64,000 nucleotides of DNA from Calditrichia bacterium. Lineage in GTDB: Bacteria; Calditrichota; Calditrichia; RBG-13-44-9; J075. Positions 17,375 to 26,588 of the stretch are shown piece after piece (the first letter of the stretch is position 1; each line of letters starts with the position of its first letter). A model generated the notes under the pieces. That model saw only the letters and a program-made list of their open reading frames with translations. It searched no databases and was not told where the DNA came from. The stretch is taken from contig JACKAP010000003.1 in the NCBI GenBank assembly GCA_020635015.1, positions 496,001-560,000 of the forward strand. Direction: 5' to 3'. A program made the translations under genes and the position numbers.

Positions 17375-20300
17375 ATGAAAAGAATACTGACAACCCTATT
17401 GATGATGCTCTTCGTATGGAATCTCTGCGCCCTCGGCGAAGGGAAGCAGGGTAAAAAGAGTTTCAAGGAGCTGACCCGTCAGGAGCGCCATGAATTGTTC
17501 AAGGCGCACCGGGAAGCCCTGGCCCGCGCACTGGCCGATGATGAGCGTCATGAGGAACTGAAAGAGACCATTATCACCGGTAACCAGATCCGGGTGCTGG
17601 TGACCAACCAGGGATCGATCTCCACCCCGGATGCCGATAACGCCAATGCCGACCTGGTATGGCCGGCCGGACCCAACGGGCTGGGATATGCCTACGAATT
17701 CGGGCCGCTGATCGGCGCCGAGGTGATCGATGAGAACGGCGACACCCTGCATATCATCAGCGACGGGTTTATCAACCCCGCCGACGGCGACTACGAGCCC
17801 GGCACCACCAATCGCTGGGGCTGGGAGCCGAAGATCGGGTTTGCCGATCCGAATTCCAACGAGGTGGCGACCTTCTCCGATCTCGACACCGATCAGGATG
17901 GGAAACCGGACAGTTGGCCGGATAACTGGTATAACCAGACCCTCGGCCGCTACGTCTGGCCGGCCTTCCTGGGCGATGATGCGACGACCCCGGATGAAGA
18001 GGTGTTTTACGTAATGGATGACCTGGACAATGCCGAATTCCCAACCTACCACCCCTTCCCCACCGACAGCACCTTGAAAGGGTTGGGGATGGATCTGCAG
18101 GTGCGTATCTTCCAGTTTAACAATCCTTTGGCGGAAGATCTGATCTTCCTGGTCTATACGGTTACCAACATCAGCCAGCAGCCGATCGACAAGGTATTCC
18201 TGGGCATGTTCGGGGATCCGCACATCGGGGGGCCGAATGATTTTGCTGATGACAACGCCAGTTTTATCTCTGCCTTCGACGAGACCTTCCCCTTCAACAC
18301 CCGAAATATGCTCTATGCCTGGGATAATGACGGAATTGGCGATCAGGGCAAGATTCCCGGTTATTTCGGCTATCGCTTCCTGGAAAGCCCCGGCATCGAT
18401 GACGACGGGGCGGATAACGACAACGACGGCCTGACCGACGAGAGCCAGTTCAACGACGCCGGGGTGTTCCAGTTCAACGCCGACTTCGGGATCTACCGCG
18501 AGCCGGGATTCCACTGGTCCGGCGATGAAGACGGCGACTGGCTGGAAGAATTTGATGATGTAGGGGTGGACGGCATTCCCAACACCGGCGACTTTGGTGA
18601 AGGCGATGGCAAACCCAATCAGTTGTTCTATCTCGACCTCAACAGCAACAGCATTCTCGATGCCGGCGAACCCACCGCGGAAAGCCGTTTGGAGGGGATG
18701 CGCTTCTTCGGCAGCGAACCGAATTTCGGCTTCCTGGATATCGCCGAATCCGACCAGTTGGGTCTGACCAGCTTCAATGCCCTGCTCTTCGGCGGTAATA
18801 ACCGGCCCAAGAATGACCAACTGATGTGGGACCTGATCTCGACCCCCAACCAGCGCCCGGGTGATCCGCCTCCGGAAATCGAACAGGAATCGGACAACGT
18901 ATTCATCTACGGTTCCGGCTCCTTCCGCCTGGAACCGGGCGAGAGCCAGCGCTTCTCCATCGCCCTGCTGATGGGCGAGGATTTCGGCGACCTGCTCTCC
19001 AATGCGGAGATTTCTCAGCAGGTATTCGAATCCGATTACCGCTTTGCCCAGGCACCGGACAAGCCCAAGCTGACCGCGGTGCCGGGTGATGGTAAGGTGA
19101 CTCTCTACTGGGATGCCGGGGCGGAACAGTCATTCGACCCCTTCGTGGCCCGGGCCAACCCGGATGAGCCGGAAAAAGGGTTCGACTTCGAAGGCTACCG
19201 CATCTACCGCAGCCGCGATTACAGTTTTAATGACACCAAGACTATCACCGATTCCAAAGGGGTGCCGTTCCTGTCCGAGCCCATGCTCCAGGTTAACGGG
19301 GTACCGGCTCAGTTTGACCTTGACAATGAATTTAGCGGGCTTTCTGAAATCGAATATGCCGGCCGGGGGGTACGCTACGATCTCGGGAACAATACCGGCC
19401 TGGTGCACAGCTTCGTCGACTCCAACAATGTGGTCAATGGAGTGACCTATTTCTACGCGGTGACCTCCTACGACCACGGCGACGTGAACGGGCAGCTCTC
19501 GCCCACCGAAAGCCAGCGCACCATTCAGCGCGACGCGGTCACCCGGCTGTTCTCTTTCGACATCAATACCGCCATGGTGGTGCCGGGGCCGCCGGCTGCC
19601 GGCTATATCGGGCCGGACCTGGATAACGGAAACGGCAATCTGGCCGCGCAGGAATCCGGGAATGCCACCGGCAGCGTCAGCATCGAGTTCCTCGATCCGC
19701 TGCAGGTGAAAGACGGCAAGAAATATGACGTTACCTTCGTCGATGTCGATCCCGATTCCGAAGTGGTGGAGATCGCTTATACGGTGGTCGACCTGGAAGA
19801 AAAAGAAAGCCATTTTTCCGCCCGGGATACCCTGTTTGTCGATTTCGGTTCGCGTTTCCCGGTGGTGGAAAGTTCGATTACCGTGTTCAATTCGTCCGGC
19901 GCGGAACTCGACCCGAGCCAGTTCCAAATTGATCCGATCGGCGGCCGTATCCGCGGCAGCGCCGAGGGTGATATGCCGGTGGGTGCGTCCTTCACTATCC
20001 ACTACCTGGAAGCCCCGGTATATGAGAGCCAGTCGCTCAGCGGAGAGGATGATAACCCGGTGTTCGACGGCATGCGCCTGTTTGCGGCGGATGATGCAGT
20101 CGCGCTGGATTCCCTCAGCACGGCCGGCGGCCTGAGCGGCTTCTCCAGTATCGAAACTGAAACCAATTTCAGCGATGAATATTCCACTATCAGCCTGGCA
20201 AAAGTGGGCAACCCCCGCGCCTGGCCGACCGACTTCGAGCTCCGCTTCGTCGATTACGACACCACTGCAGAAGGCAAGTTGATCAATCCGGCAGACTCTT

Positions 20301-20968
20301 CGGCCGCCAGCCTGGGGAATGTCAAAACGCCTTTCAAGATCACTGATACCGCCACCGGCGAGCGGATTGCATTTTTTATCAACGAATCCACTCCCAGCCT
20401 GCGCAACAAACGCTGGGACTGGCAGGAGACCATCGTGCTGATCCGTCCGGGGGCCACCCAGGTGACCCAGACCACCTATCAAGTTAAATTCACCCCTCCA
20501 TTCGACACCACCGGGGGCGTGACGGTGTATGACGATCCGGTCTATCCCGGTGCGGGCGATGTGTTCCGCTTCTTCTCACTGAAGCCCTTCGACCTGGAAG
20601 ATCAATATACCTTCACCACCAAGAGTGCGGCCTTCAGCAATGAGATGGCCAAAAACGTGATGGATGAGATCATCGTGGTGCCCAATCCCTACATTTCCTA
20701 CAACGCGGCGGAGATTGCCGGGGTGCGCACCGGGGACCGTGACGATCGCCGGATCGAGTTCCGCCATCTGCCGCCGAAATGTACCATCCGGATTTATACC
20801 ATCGTGGGCGAACTGGTGGCGAAGATCGAGAAGGATGATCCCGGCAGCACCGCGGTGTGGAATCTCTTGACCTTCGAATCCCAATCCCTGGCCTACGGGG
20901 TGTATATCTATCATGTCGATGCCCCGGGTGTCGGCACCAAGATCGGGCGGCTGGGCATCATCAAGTGA
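17375..20968 (+). CDS. Large secreted protein with Ca-binding repeats, FnIII-like domain and C-terminal sorting-like module
   Basis: A protein of 1197 aa with a signal peptide (KRILTTLLMMLFVWNLCALGEG). The N-terminal half has thrombospondin-3-like Asp-rich calcium loops (DLDTDQDGKPDSW, DDDGADNDNDGLTDES, DLNSNSILDAGEP). Near residue 570 an FnIII-like stretch appears (PKLTAVPGDGKVTLYWD ... FEGYRIYRSRDYSFND). The last ~100 aa (VVPNPYISYNAAE ... RIEFRHLPPKCTIRIYTIVGELV ... VYIYHVDAPGVGTKIGRLGIIK) look like a divergent sorting domain. I take ATG 17375; TTG 17363 is an alternative. It sits between the TonB receptor and PorV, which suggests a surface complex, but I cannot name a function. Confidence 0.8.
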   Translation: MKRILTTLLMMLFVWNLCALGEGKQGKKSFKELTRQERHELFKAHREALARALADDERHEELKETIITGNQIRVLVTNQGSISTPDADNANADLVWPAGPNGLGYAYEFGPLIGAEVIDENGDTLHIISDGFINPADGDYEPGTTNRWGWEPKIGFADPNSNEVATFSDLDTDQDGKPDSWPDNWYNQTLGRYVWPAFLGDDATTPDEEVFYVMDDLDNAEFPTYHPFPTDSTLKGLGMDLQVRIFQFNNPLAEDLIFLVYTVTNISQQPIDKVFLGMFGDPHIGGPNDFADDNASFISAFDETFPFNTRNMLYAWDNDGIGDQGKIPGYFGYRFLESPGIDDDGADNDNDGLTDESQFNDAGVFQFNADFGIYREPGFHWSGDEDGDWLEEFDDVGVDGIPNTGDFGEGDGKPNQLFYLDLNSNSILDAGEPTAESRLEGMRFFGSEPNFGFLDIAESDQLGLTSFNALLFGGNNRPKNDQLMWDLISTPNQRPGDPPPEIEQESDNVFIYGSGSFRLEPGESQRFSIALLMGEDFGDLLSNAEISQQVFESDYRFAQAPDKPKLTAVPGDGKVTLYWDAGAEQSFDPFVARANPDEPEKGFDFEGYRIYRSRDYSFNDTKTITDSKGVPFLSEPMLQVNGVPAQFDLDNEFSGLSEIEYAGRGVRYDLGNNTGLVHSFVDSNNVVNGVTYFYAVTSYDHGDVNGQLSPTESQRTIQRDAVTRLFSFDINTAMVVPGPPAAGYIGPDLDNGNGNLAAQESGNATGSVSIEFLDPLQVKDGKKYDVTFVDVDPDSEVVEIAYTVVDLEEKESHFSARDTLFVDFGSRFPVVESSITVFNSSGAELDPSQFQIDPIGGRIRGSAEGDMPVGASFTIHYLEAPVYESQSLSGEDDNPVFDGMRLFAADDAVALDSLSTAGGLSGFSSIETETNFSDEYSTISLAKVGNPRAWPTDFELRFVDYDTTAEGKLINPADSSAASLGNVKTPFKITDTATGERIAFFINESTPSLRNKRWDWQETIVLIRPGATQVTQTTYQVKFTPPFDTTGGVTVYDDPVYPGAGDVFRFFSLKPFDLEDQYTFTTKSAAFSNEMAKNVMDEIIVVPNPYISYNAAEIAGVRTGDRDDRRIEFRHLPPKCTIRIYTIVGELVAKIEKDDPGSTAVWNLLTFESQSLAYGVYIYHVDAPGVGTKIGRLGIIK

Positions 20969-21009
20969 ACGCCGGTACCTAAAACTCAAATAAAACAGAG
21001 AGTTTGAAC

Positions 21010-22062
21010 ATGAAACGATTTCCAAAATATTTCCTGCTCCTGACGGCGGCGCTTTTCATGTTGCTGAGCGGATTTTCCTGGGGACAGAGCAGCTCCCAGG
21101 ATGTTTCTTCGATCAACCGGGTGGGCACGACCGCGGCCCAGTTTCTCAAGATCGGCGCCGGGGCGCGTCCCATCGGCATGGGGGGCGCCTACACCGCACT
21201 GGCCAACGACATCCTGTCGATCTACTGGAACCCCGCCGGGCTCTCGCGGGTAATCGGCAACGGTGAGGCGGCGTTTAACCATGCCGAATGGCTGGCGGAG
21301 ACCAACTACGATTTTGCCGCGTTCTCCATGAATGTCGGTTCGCTGGGCTCTTTCGGCTTCCAGATCATCTCCTTCGGCACCCCGGAAGAACCGGTGCGCA
21401 CCGTGTTCAATCCCGAGGGCACCGGGCAGATGTGGGACGCCAACATGATTTCCCTCGGGGCTACTTACGCCAAAAATCTTACTGACGAATTCTCGATCGG
21501 ATTCACTGCTAAGTACGTGCAGGAAAATATCTTCGACGTGTCTGCCAAAGGGGCGGCGGTGGATTTTGGCGTGCTCTATCGCACCCCGTTCAAGGATCTC
21601 ACCCTGGGCGCCTCGATCAGCAACTTCGGTACCAAGATGCGCCTGGACGGCAAGAACCTCTTCTTCAATGAAGATCCCCTGAACGACGTGGGATCGGTGG
21701 ATGGGGTTCCGGCCAAGTACCGCACCGACAGCTTCGATATGCCGCTCAATCTGAAATTCGGCCTCGCCTGGCAGGTGATGCGCAATGAAGATTTCTCACT
21801 GGTGGCAGCGGCCGACGGGGTGCAGCCTAATGACAACTCCGAGTATGTCAATACCGGTGTGGAACTGGGCGTGAAGAATGTGATCTTCCTGCGCGGCGGC
21901 TACAAGGCGCTGCTGCTGGAAGACAGCGAGGAGGGGTTGACCTTCGGGGTAGGCCTGAAATACAACGCCGCCGGCGGCACCCAGTTTAAATTCGACTTCG
22001 GCTGGGCGGATTACGGCCGGCTGGAAGACGTAAAATTTGTTTCGTTTGCGATCCGGTATTAA
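21010..22062 (+). CDS. PorV/PorQ-family outer-membrane protein
   Basis: A 350-aa beta-barrel protein of the PorV/PorQ (UPF0164-like) family. It has a signal peptide and then the family's GTTAAQFLKIGAGARPIGMGGAYTALANDILSIYWNPAGLSR motif region and many amphipathic strands, ending in VSFAIRY with a terminal aromatic residue. In Porphyromonas, PorV shuttles T9SS cargo to the attachment complex, so its place beside sorting-domain proteins fits. ATG 21010 is chosen over TTG 21004. Core T9SS genes (porK, L, M, N, sov/sprA) are not in the window. It ends the operon; a 118-bp gap with a direct repeat follows. Confidence 0.88.
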   Translation: MKRFPKYFLLLTAALFMLLSGFSWGQSSSQDVSSINRVGTTAAQFLKIGAGARPIGMGGAYTALANDILSIYWNPAGLSRVIGNGEAAFNHAEWLAETNYDFAAFSMNVGSLGSFGFQIISFGTPEEPVRTVFNPEGTGQMWDANMISLGATYAKNLTDEFSIGFTAKYVQENIFDVSAKGAAVDFGVLYRTPFKDLTLGASISNFGTKMRLDGKNLFFNEDPLNDVGSVDGVPAKYRTDSFDMPLNLKFGLAWQVMRNEDFSLVAAADGVQPNDNSEYVNTGVELGVKNVIFLRGGYKALLLEDSEEGLTFGVGLKYNAAGGTQFKFDFGWADYGRLEDVKFVSFAIRY

Positions 22063-22091
22063 GACACTATATTTATAAGACGCTATATTTA
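22062..22091. repeat. Short direct repeat after porV
   Basis: AGACACTATATTTA and AGACGCTATATTTA are repeated with a 16-bp period and one mismatch, immediately after the porV stop. It could be an operator for the downstream gene or an AT-rich slippage product. Confidence 0.55.
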
Positions 22092-22180
22092 AAAGTGTGC
22101 TGGCGCATTTCCTGAGATAGAAAATGCAATGTTTTACCAGTAATTACTTAATTACCATTCACTAATACAAGGAGATATGT

Positions 22181-23800
22181 ATGAAGAAGTCAGTAACGGT
22201 TCTTATCTGCTTCATCGCAATGATTGCCATTCCTGCCGCGTTGATGGGGCAGGGCGCCTATGTAGTCGGCGATACCCAGGCCGGCTTGTTGGGACTGGGT
22301 ACCTGGAAATCTGCGACGACAGTAGATGTTGACGGAGACGGCACCGAGGAAATCATCGCCGCATCCTGGAATTCCACCACCCGTAATGTTTATTTGCTGC
22401 AACAGAACGGTATCAGCCTGACCGCCACGGTGATCGGTACGCCCGGCGCCGAAGCCAACCGCCTCTATGGCGGCGCGGCCGGGGACCTGGACAATGACGG
22501 CAACCTCGACTATGTGTTCGGCACCCGGGAATCTACCCCGAACGGCCTGATCTACCGCCTGGAATATACCGGCAGCGGAGACATCGCCGATCCCAACAAC
22601 TGGGAACTCTCCAAGATCGATTCGATGCTGAACCCGGGTGTTCAGTACGATATCATTGAAGTTGCCAATATCGATGGCGATGATGAAGACGAAGTGCTCT
22701 ACAGCGGCACCCCCCGGGGGCTTGGCGCCACCGATACGCCGCAGCCGATCGCGATCCTGAACTTCAACGGCATCGGCTTTGACCGCGTTGCGGAAATTCC
22801 GGCAGCAGCCGAAGATGTGGGCGGTTTCGGGTATGTGATTGCCGGGATGGATTTCGACAATGACGGCAAGAAAGAGATCTATGCCGTCAACACCGACTGG
22901 CACGATGTGGTCGGTCAGGATCTGGTTCCGCGTATTTACAAGTATGAAGATGACGGCGCTGGAAACTGGACCACGGTATGGTCGACCCGCCTGCCTCTGG
23001 AATTCCAGAACACCTGGGCACCGCTGGCGGCTGCGGATCTTGACAATGACGGCAGGGGCGAAGTGGTATGGGGCCCGGTCAACAACTTCGGCGGCGGCCT
23101 GCAGCCCAATCCGGAGCGGATCGTGGTCTTCGAAACCGTTGGCGACGGCACTGACGGCATGGGGATCGACAATGGCGACGGCACCTGGAGCGCCAACGCC
23201 CAGTGGACCATCACCGATCAGAACGATTTCAACCTGCGCCCCTTCCGCTGGCTGATCCACGACATCGACAATGATGGCGCCCAGGAAATCGTTTCGGCCT
23301 TGCGGGTCGGCGACGGCATCAATATTTACTCGGTGGATGATGTGCCGGACAACGGCGGCGGCACCGAAACCTGGAGCCTCGATTACAGCGGCGTGACCGG
23401 CACCCACTACGACCTGGCAATTATCGACAACACCGTCTACGGCATCCGTGACAACGGCGATGTCACCCCCGTCACCTGGGATGTGAATGCCGCTATCGAA
23501 GATGATATCAGCAATGTGGTCAGCGACTACTCGCTGGAGCAGAACTATCCCAACCCCTTCAACCCGACCACCAGCATCTCCTACAGCATTCCCACCAACG
23601 ATGTGGTCTCGTTGAAGATCTACAACATTATGGGCCAGGAAGTTCGCACCCTGGTAAATGCCTCGCAAGCCGCCGGCACCCATACCATTCAATGGGACGG
23701 CCTGAACAGCAACGGCCAGCGCGTCGCCAGCGGGGTGTACCTGTATGTCATGAAAGCGGGCAAATTCGTGCAGTCGAAAAAGATGACCTTGATGAAGTAA
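22181..23800 (+). CDS. Secreted FG-GAP/VCBS repeat protein with T9SS type A sorting domain
   Basis: A 539-aa protein with a signal peptide (TVLICFIAMIAIPAALMGQG). FG-GAP-like calcium loops recur (TVDVDGDGTEEIIAAS, GDLDNDGNLDYVFGTR, ANIDGDDEDEVLYSG, GMDFDNDGKKEIYAV, ADLDNDGRGEVVWGP, HDIDNDGAQEIVSAL), as expected for a beta-propeller. The C-terminus is a full sorting domain (LEQNYPNPFNPTTSISYSI ... VASGVYLYVMKAGKFVQSKKMTLMK). AAGGAGAT precedes the ATG. It is the last gene of the export block and is followed by a textbook terminator. Confidence 0.9.
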   Translation: MKKSVTVLICFIAMIAIPAALMGQGAYVVGDTQAGLLGLGTWKSATTVDVDGDGTEEIIAASWNSTTRNVYLLQQNGISLTATVIGTPGAEANRLYGGAAGDLDNDGNLDYVFGTRESTPNGLIYRLEYTGSGDIADPNNWELSKIDSMLNPGVQYDIIEVANIDGDDEDEVLYSGTPRGLGATDTPQPIAILNFNGIGFDRVAEIPAAAEDVGGFGYVIAGMDFDNDGKKEIYAVNTDWHDVVGQDLVPRIYKYEDDGAGNWTTVWSTRLPLEFQNTWAPLAAADLDNDGRGEVVWGPVNNFGGGLQPNPERIVVFETVGDGTDGMGIDNGDGTWSANAQWTITDQNDFNLRPFRWLIHDIDNDGAQEIVSALRVGDGINIYSVDDVPDNGGGTETWSLDYSGVTGTHYDLAIIDNTVYGIRDNGDVTPVTWDVNAAIEDDISNVVSDYSLEQNYPNPFNPTTSISYSIPTNDVVSLKIYNIMGQEVRTLVNASQAAGTHTIQWDGLNSNGQRVASGVYLYVMKAGKFVQSKKMTLMK

Positions 23801-23828
23801 GCCGCTTTTTCCAGTTTGCAGTACAAGC

Positions 23829-23859
23829 AAAAGGCCTTCCACTCCGGAAGGCCTTTTTT
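23829..23859. terminator. Rho-independent terminator
   Basis: AAGGCCTTCC and GGAAGGCCTT form a perfect stem of 10 bp (12 with the flanking A:T pairs) around ACTCC, followed by a T-run. The A-run on the left makes it potentially bidirectional. The same stem sequence is used at 36256-36283. Confidence 0.92.
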
Positions 23860-23885
23860 AATAGAACACGGATTCACAAGATTTA

Positions 23886-24060
23886 AATAGAACGCGGATG
23901 ACGCGGATTTTCGCAGATTTTTTTTAAGATGCTTCGCTTAGGTTTATTGAAGATTTGCCGCAAAGGATACAAAGCAGATGCAAAGGCACAGAGATTTGTC
24001 AAGTTTTGTCTTTTTACATAATCAGTCCTCCGCGTAAATCCGCGTCATCCGCGTTCTATT
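23886..24060. repeat. Inverted repeat with ATAGAACGCGGATGACGCGG ends, copy C1
   Basis: The left end 23886-23920 and the right end 24031-24060 are complementary. A partial left end (AATAGAACACGGATT) stands just before it. The interior has no gene. The same ends occur at 56533-56725 and 59012-59198. Confidence 0.88.
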
Positions 24061-24087
24061 CCCCGTTTCCAGTTCAAATGCCCTATT

Positions 24088-24939
24088 TTATCCCAGCACC
24101 CGCATCACCTTCAGCAGCGTCTCGTGCCGGTAGGCGTTGTAGCGGGGGGTTCCCGGCAGCAGGCTGTTGATCTTCACGATCCCCTCGGCATGAATAAACT
24201 GCTGCTCCCCGAGGTAGATCGCCACATGGGTGATCCGCTGCAAGGTCTTACCGAAGAACAGCAGATCAGCCGGTTTCAAATCTCGGAATCCCCGGGCCAT
24301 CGACACCTCCTCCCCTACCCTGGCCATCTGGCTGGCATTGCGGGGCAGCCAGATATTATGCAGCCGGAACACGGTCTGCACAAAGCCGGAGCAGTCAAAT
24401 CCCTTGGTGGAAGTGCCGCCCCAGAGATAGGGAATTCCCCGGAAGCGACAGGCCAGGGCCGTAATGCGCTCCGGCGCGGCGCTGACCTGCTGCAAAACCG
24501 ATTCTTCAACCAGCAGATGATTGTCGACATAGCCGGTGTCCCCGCACGGCAGTTCCACTCGCGCCTCATAATCATTCTGCGACAGTTTTTTCAGCACGGC
24601 ACCGGGGACCAGATCACTGATGATCTCCCCGGATTTATTGGGACCTTCACTGATCAGTCCATAGTTTCCGCTGACCACCAGGCGAGGGGCCTGCTGCCAT
24701 TTTTCAGCCGACTTGCGGTCGGTAATGGTCAAGGCATATTTGTTCAGCCATCCAAGATATCCGTCCCAGTTGCGGATATAATAAAAATCATTCTGCTCTT
24801 CGTATACCGGCAGCACCGTCCCCAGCAGCACCTGGTTCACCAACTCCGACTGATGAACCGGCAACTGCCGCATGTTCGCCACGCTGATGTTGACGATCCC
24901 GTAACTCGGGGCGGGCTCGTTTATCCAATTGTCCAGCAT
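24088..24939 (-). CDS. SH3-NlpC/P60 cysteine endopeptidase (YkfC-like)
   Basis: A 283-aa protein with two SH3b-like domains (about residues 15-75 and 85-145) and an NlpC/P60 domain. The catalytic residues are visible as Cys183 (KGFDCSGF), His238 (ITHVAIY) and His250 (FIHAEG), preceded by the YLWGGTS motif. There is no signal peptide, so it probably acts in the cytoplasm like YkfC, cutting gamma-D-glutamyl links in recycled cell-wall peptides. The start at 24939 has an AGGAGATAG ribosome site. No peptide transporter or epimerase partner is adjacent. Confidence 0.9.
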   Translation of the reverse strand: MLDNWINEPAPSYGIVNISVANMRQLPVHQSELVNQVLLGTVLPVYEEQNDFYYIRNWDGYLGWLNKYALTITDRKSAEKWQQAPRLVVSGNYGLISEGPNKSGEIISDLVPGAVLKKLSQNDYEARVELPCGDTGYVDNHLLVEESVLQQVSAAPERITALACRFRGIPYLWGGTSTKGFDCSGFVQTVFRLHNIWLPRNASQMARVGEEVSMARGFRDLKPADLLFFGKTLQRITHVAIYLGEQQFIHAEGIVKINSLLPGTPRYNAYRHETLLKVMRVLG

Positions 24940-24962
24940 TTCTATCTCCTGTTTGTGTGTAA

Positions 24963-25135
24963 GTGACGATATTTGTTCGCTGCGCGAACGATGTTTGCTC
25001 GCTCACGCTCGCGATATCTGCTGGCTGCGCCAGCGATGTTTGCGCTTCGCGCGATATACTGAAATCATAAACCTAACCAATAAGCATCGACGGCGAATCC
25101 GTCAAACATCGCGAACGAAGTGAGCAAACATCGTC
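24963..25135. repeat. Inverted arms of the AGCGAGCAAACATCG repeat
   Basis: About four degenerate units read on the minus strand (24963-25057), and one and a half units read on the plus strand (25103-25135). The core is GCGAGCAAACATCG, the same word that forms the tandem array at 33167-33384. The 319-bp gap 24940-25258 holds no gene apart from this. Confidence 0.75.
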
Positions 25136-25258
25136 GTTTTAGCTATTGAATTTAATGAAAATAAACCGTATTTTCCCCGGGGCACTTGGCAGATTCCTCG
25201 TTGACTGCTGCGCTTTCTAAGCCGATATACTGAAAATTCATCGCAAAGAGGCTCACCC

Positions 25259-26491
25259 ATGATACTGAATTATCTCTGGATTGCTTTCTTCCTGATCGCA
25301 TTCCTGGTCGGCCTGGCCAGGTTGATTTTCCTTCAGGATTACGAAGTGTTTCCCGCTATTCTGCAATCCACCTTTGACATGTCAAAAACCGGCTTCGAGC
25401 TATCGCTTTACCTTACCGGGGTGATGTCGCTCTGGCTGGGGATCATGAAAATCGGGGAAGCCGGAGGGATCGTACGGGTGTTTTCCCGCCTGATCGGGCC
25501 GTTTTTTACCCGCTTATTTCCCGAGATCCCCAGGGACCATCCGGCCATCGGCTCCATGATCATGAACTTCTCCGCCAACATGCTTGGCCTCGATAATGCC
25601 GCCACGCCGCTGGGACTGAAGACCATGAAAGAGATGCAGGAGCTGAACCCTCAGAAAGATACCGCCTCCGATGCCCAGATTATGTTCTTAGTGCTCAATA
25701 CTTCAGGACTCTCGATCATCCCATTGACAATCTTGATCGACCGTTCGGTGATCGGCGCGGAAAATCCCACCGATGTGTTTATCCCCATCATGATCGCCAC
25801 CTTTTTCAGCACCATTGTCGGGTTGATCGCCGTCTCGCTCTACCAGCGGATCAATTTGCTCGACAAGGTGATCATGGCCTATCTCGGAGGGTTAACCGCG
25901 TTTATGGCCGGAATCATTTACTATTTTTCCTCCATTCCCCAGGAGCAAATTGCCTCCATTTCCAATGTCGCTTCCAGCCTGCTGATCTACGGGGTGATCA
26001 TCTCGTTCATTGCCCTGGCAGTCATCAAGAAGGTCAATGTCTATGAAACTTTCATAGACGGTGCCAAGGAAGGGTTCGAGATTGCGATCAAGATCATCCC
26101 CTACCTGATCGCCATCCTGGTGGCAATCGGTGTATTCCGCGCTTCCGGATCGCTGGACTATATCATCCGTGGGATCGAAGCGGTCGTGAACTTTTTCGGA
26201 TTTAATTCCGAATTTGTGGAAGCCCTTCCCACCGCCCTGATGAAGCCGCTCAGCGGCAGCGCCGCCCGGGGAATGAATGTCGAGATCATGAAGACCTTTG
26301 GCCCGGATAGTTTTGTGGCCCGGCTCTCCAGCATTTTCCGCGGCGCCACGGAAACCACCTTCTATATTATTGCGGTCTATTTTGGCTCGGTCAACATCCG
26401 TAAAACCCGCTATGCCGTTACCGCCGGCCTGTTTGCCGACCTGGCCGGGATTATCGCCGGAATATTTGTCGGGTATATGTTTTTCCATTGA
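25259..26491 (+). CDS. SpmA-SpmB fusion (nucleoside-recognition/Gate domain membrane protein)
   Basis: A 410-aa integral membrane protein. The N-terminal half matches SpmA (MIMNFSANMLGLDNAATPLGLKTMKEM) and the C-terminal half matches SpmB (PTALMKPLSGSAARGMNVEIM ... RLSSIFRGATETTFYIIAVYFGSV). In Bacillus these are separate spore-maturation proteins; fused forms occur in non-sporulating Gram-negatives, where the transported substrate is unknown. AAAGAGG precedes the start. Its stop TGA is followed by TGA and then directly by repeat A4. Confidence 0.9.
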   Translation: MILNYLWIAFFLIAFLVGLARLIFLQDYEVFPAILQSTFDMSKTGFELSLYLTGVMSLWLGIMKIGEAGGIVRVFSRLIGPFFTRLFPEIPRDHPAIGSMIMNFSANMLGLDNAATPLGLKTMKEMQELNPQKDTASDAQIMFLVLNTSGLSIIPLTILIDRSVIGAENPTDVFIPIMIATFFSTIVGLIAVSLYQRINLLDKVIMAYLGGLTAFMAGIIYYFSSIPQEQIASISNVASSLLIYGVIISFIALAVIKKVNVYETFIDGAKEGFEIAIKIIPYLIAILVAIGVFRASGSLDYIIRGIEAVVNFFGFNSEFVEALPTALMKPLSGSAARGMNVEIMKTFGPDSFVARLSSIFRGATETTFYIIAVYFGSVNIRKTRYAVTAGLFADLAGIIAGIFVGYMFFH

Positions 26492-26588
26492 TGATTGAGT
26501 GAATGGGTTGATGGGTTAATGGGCGAGTCGCGACTCGCCCCTACGTCCGTCTTTACCCATTAACCCATACACCCATTAACCCATTCAC
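26489..26588. repeat. Inverted repeat with GGATGGGT-type arms, copy A4, filling the spmAB/msrA convergent gap
   Basis: The left arm GTGAATGGGTTGATGGGTTAATGGG and the right arm CCCATTAACCCATACACCCATTAACCCATTCAC are complementary. The loop has a CGTCCGTCTTTACCCAT tract like that of copies A1 and A2. It reaches from the spmAB stop to inside the msrA stop. Confidence 0.87.

Noticed and set aside
17396..18820. Long antisense open frame of 474 aa inside the 1197-aa gene (and similar ones at 22190-23842, 19130-20482, 31588-32763)
   Set aside because: They lie fully antisense to well-supported genes; GC-rich third codon positions keep the antisense frame free of stops.
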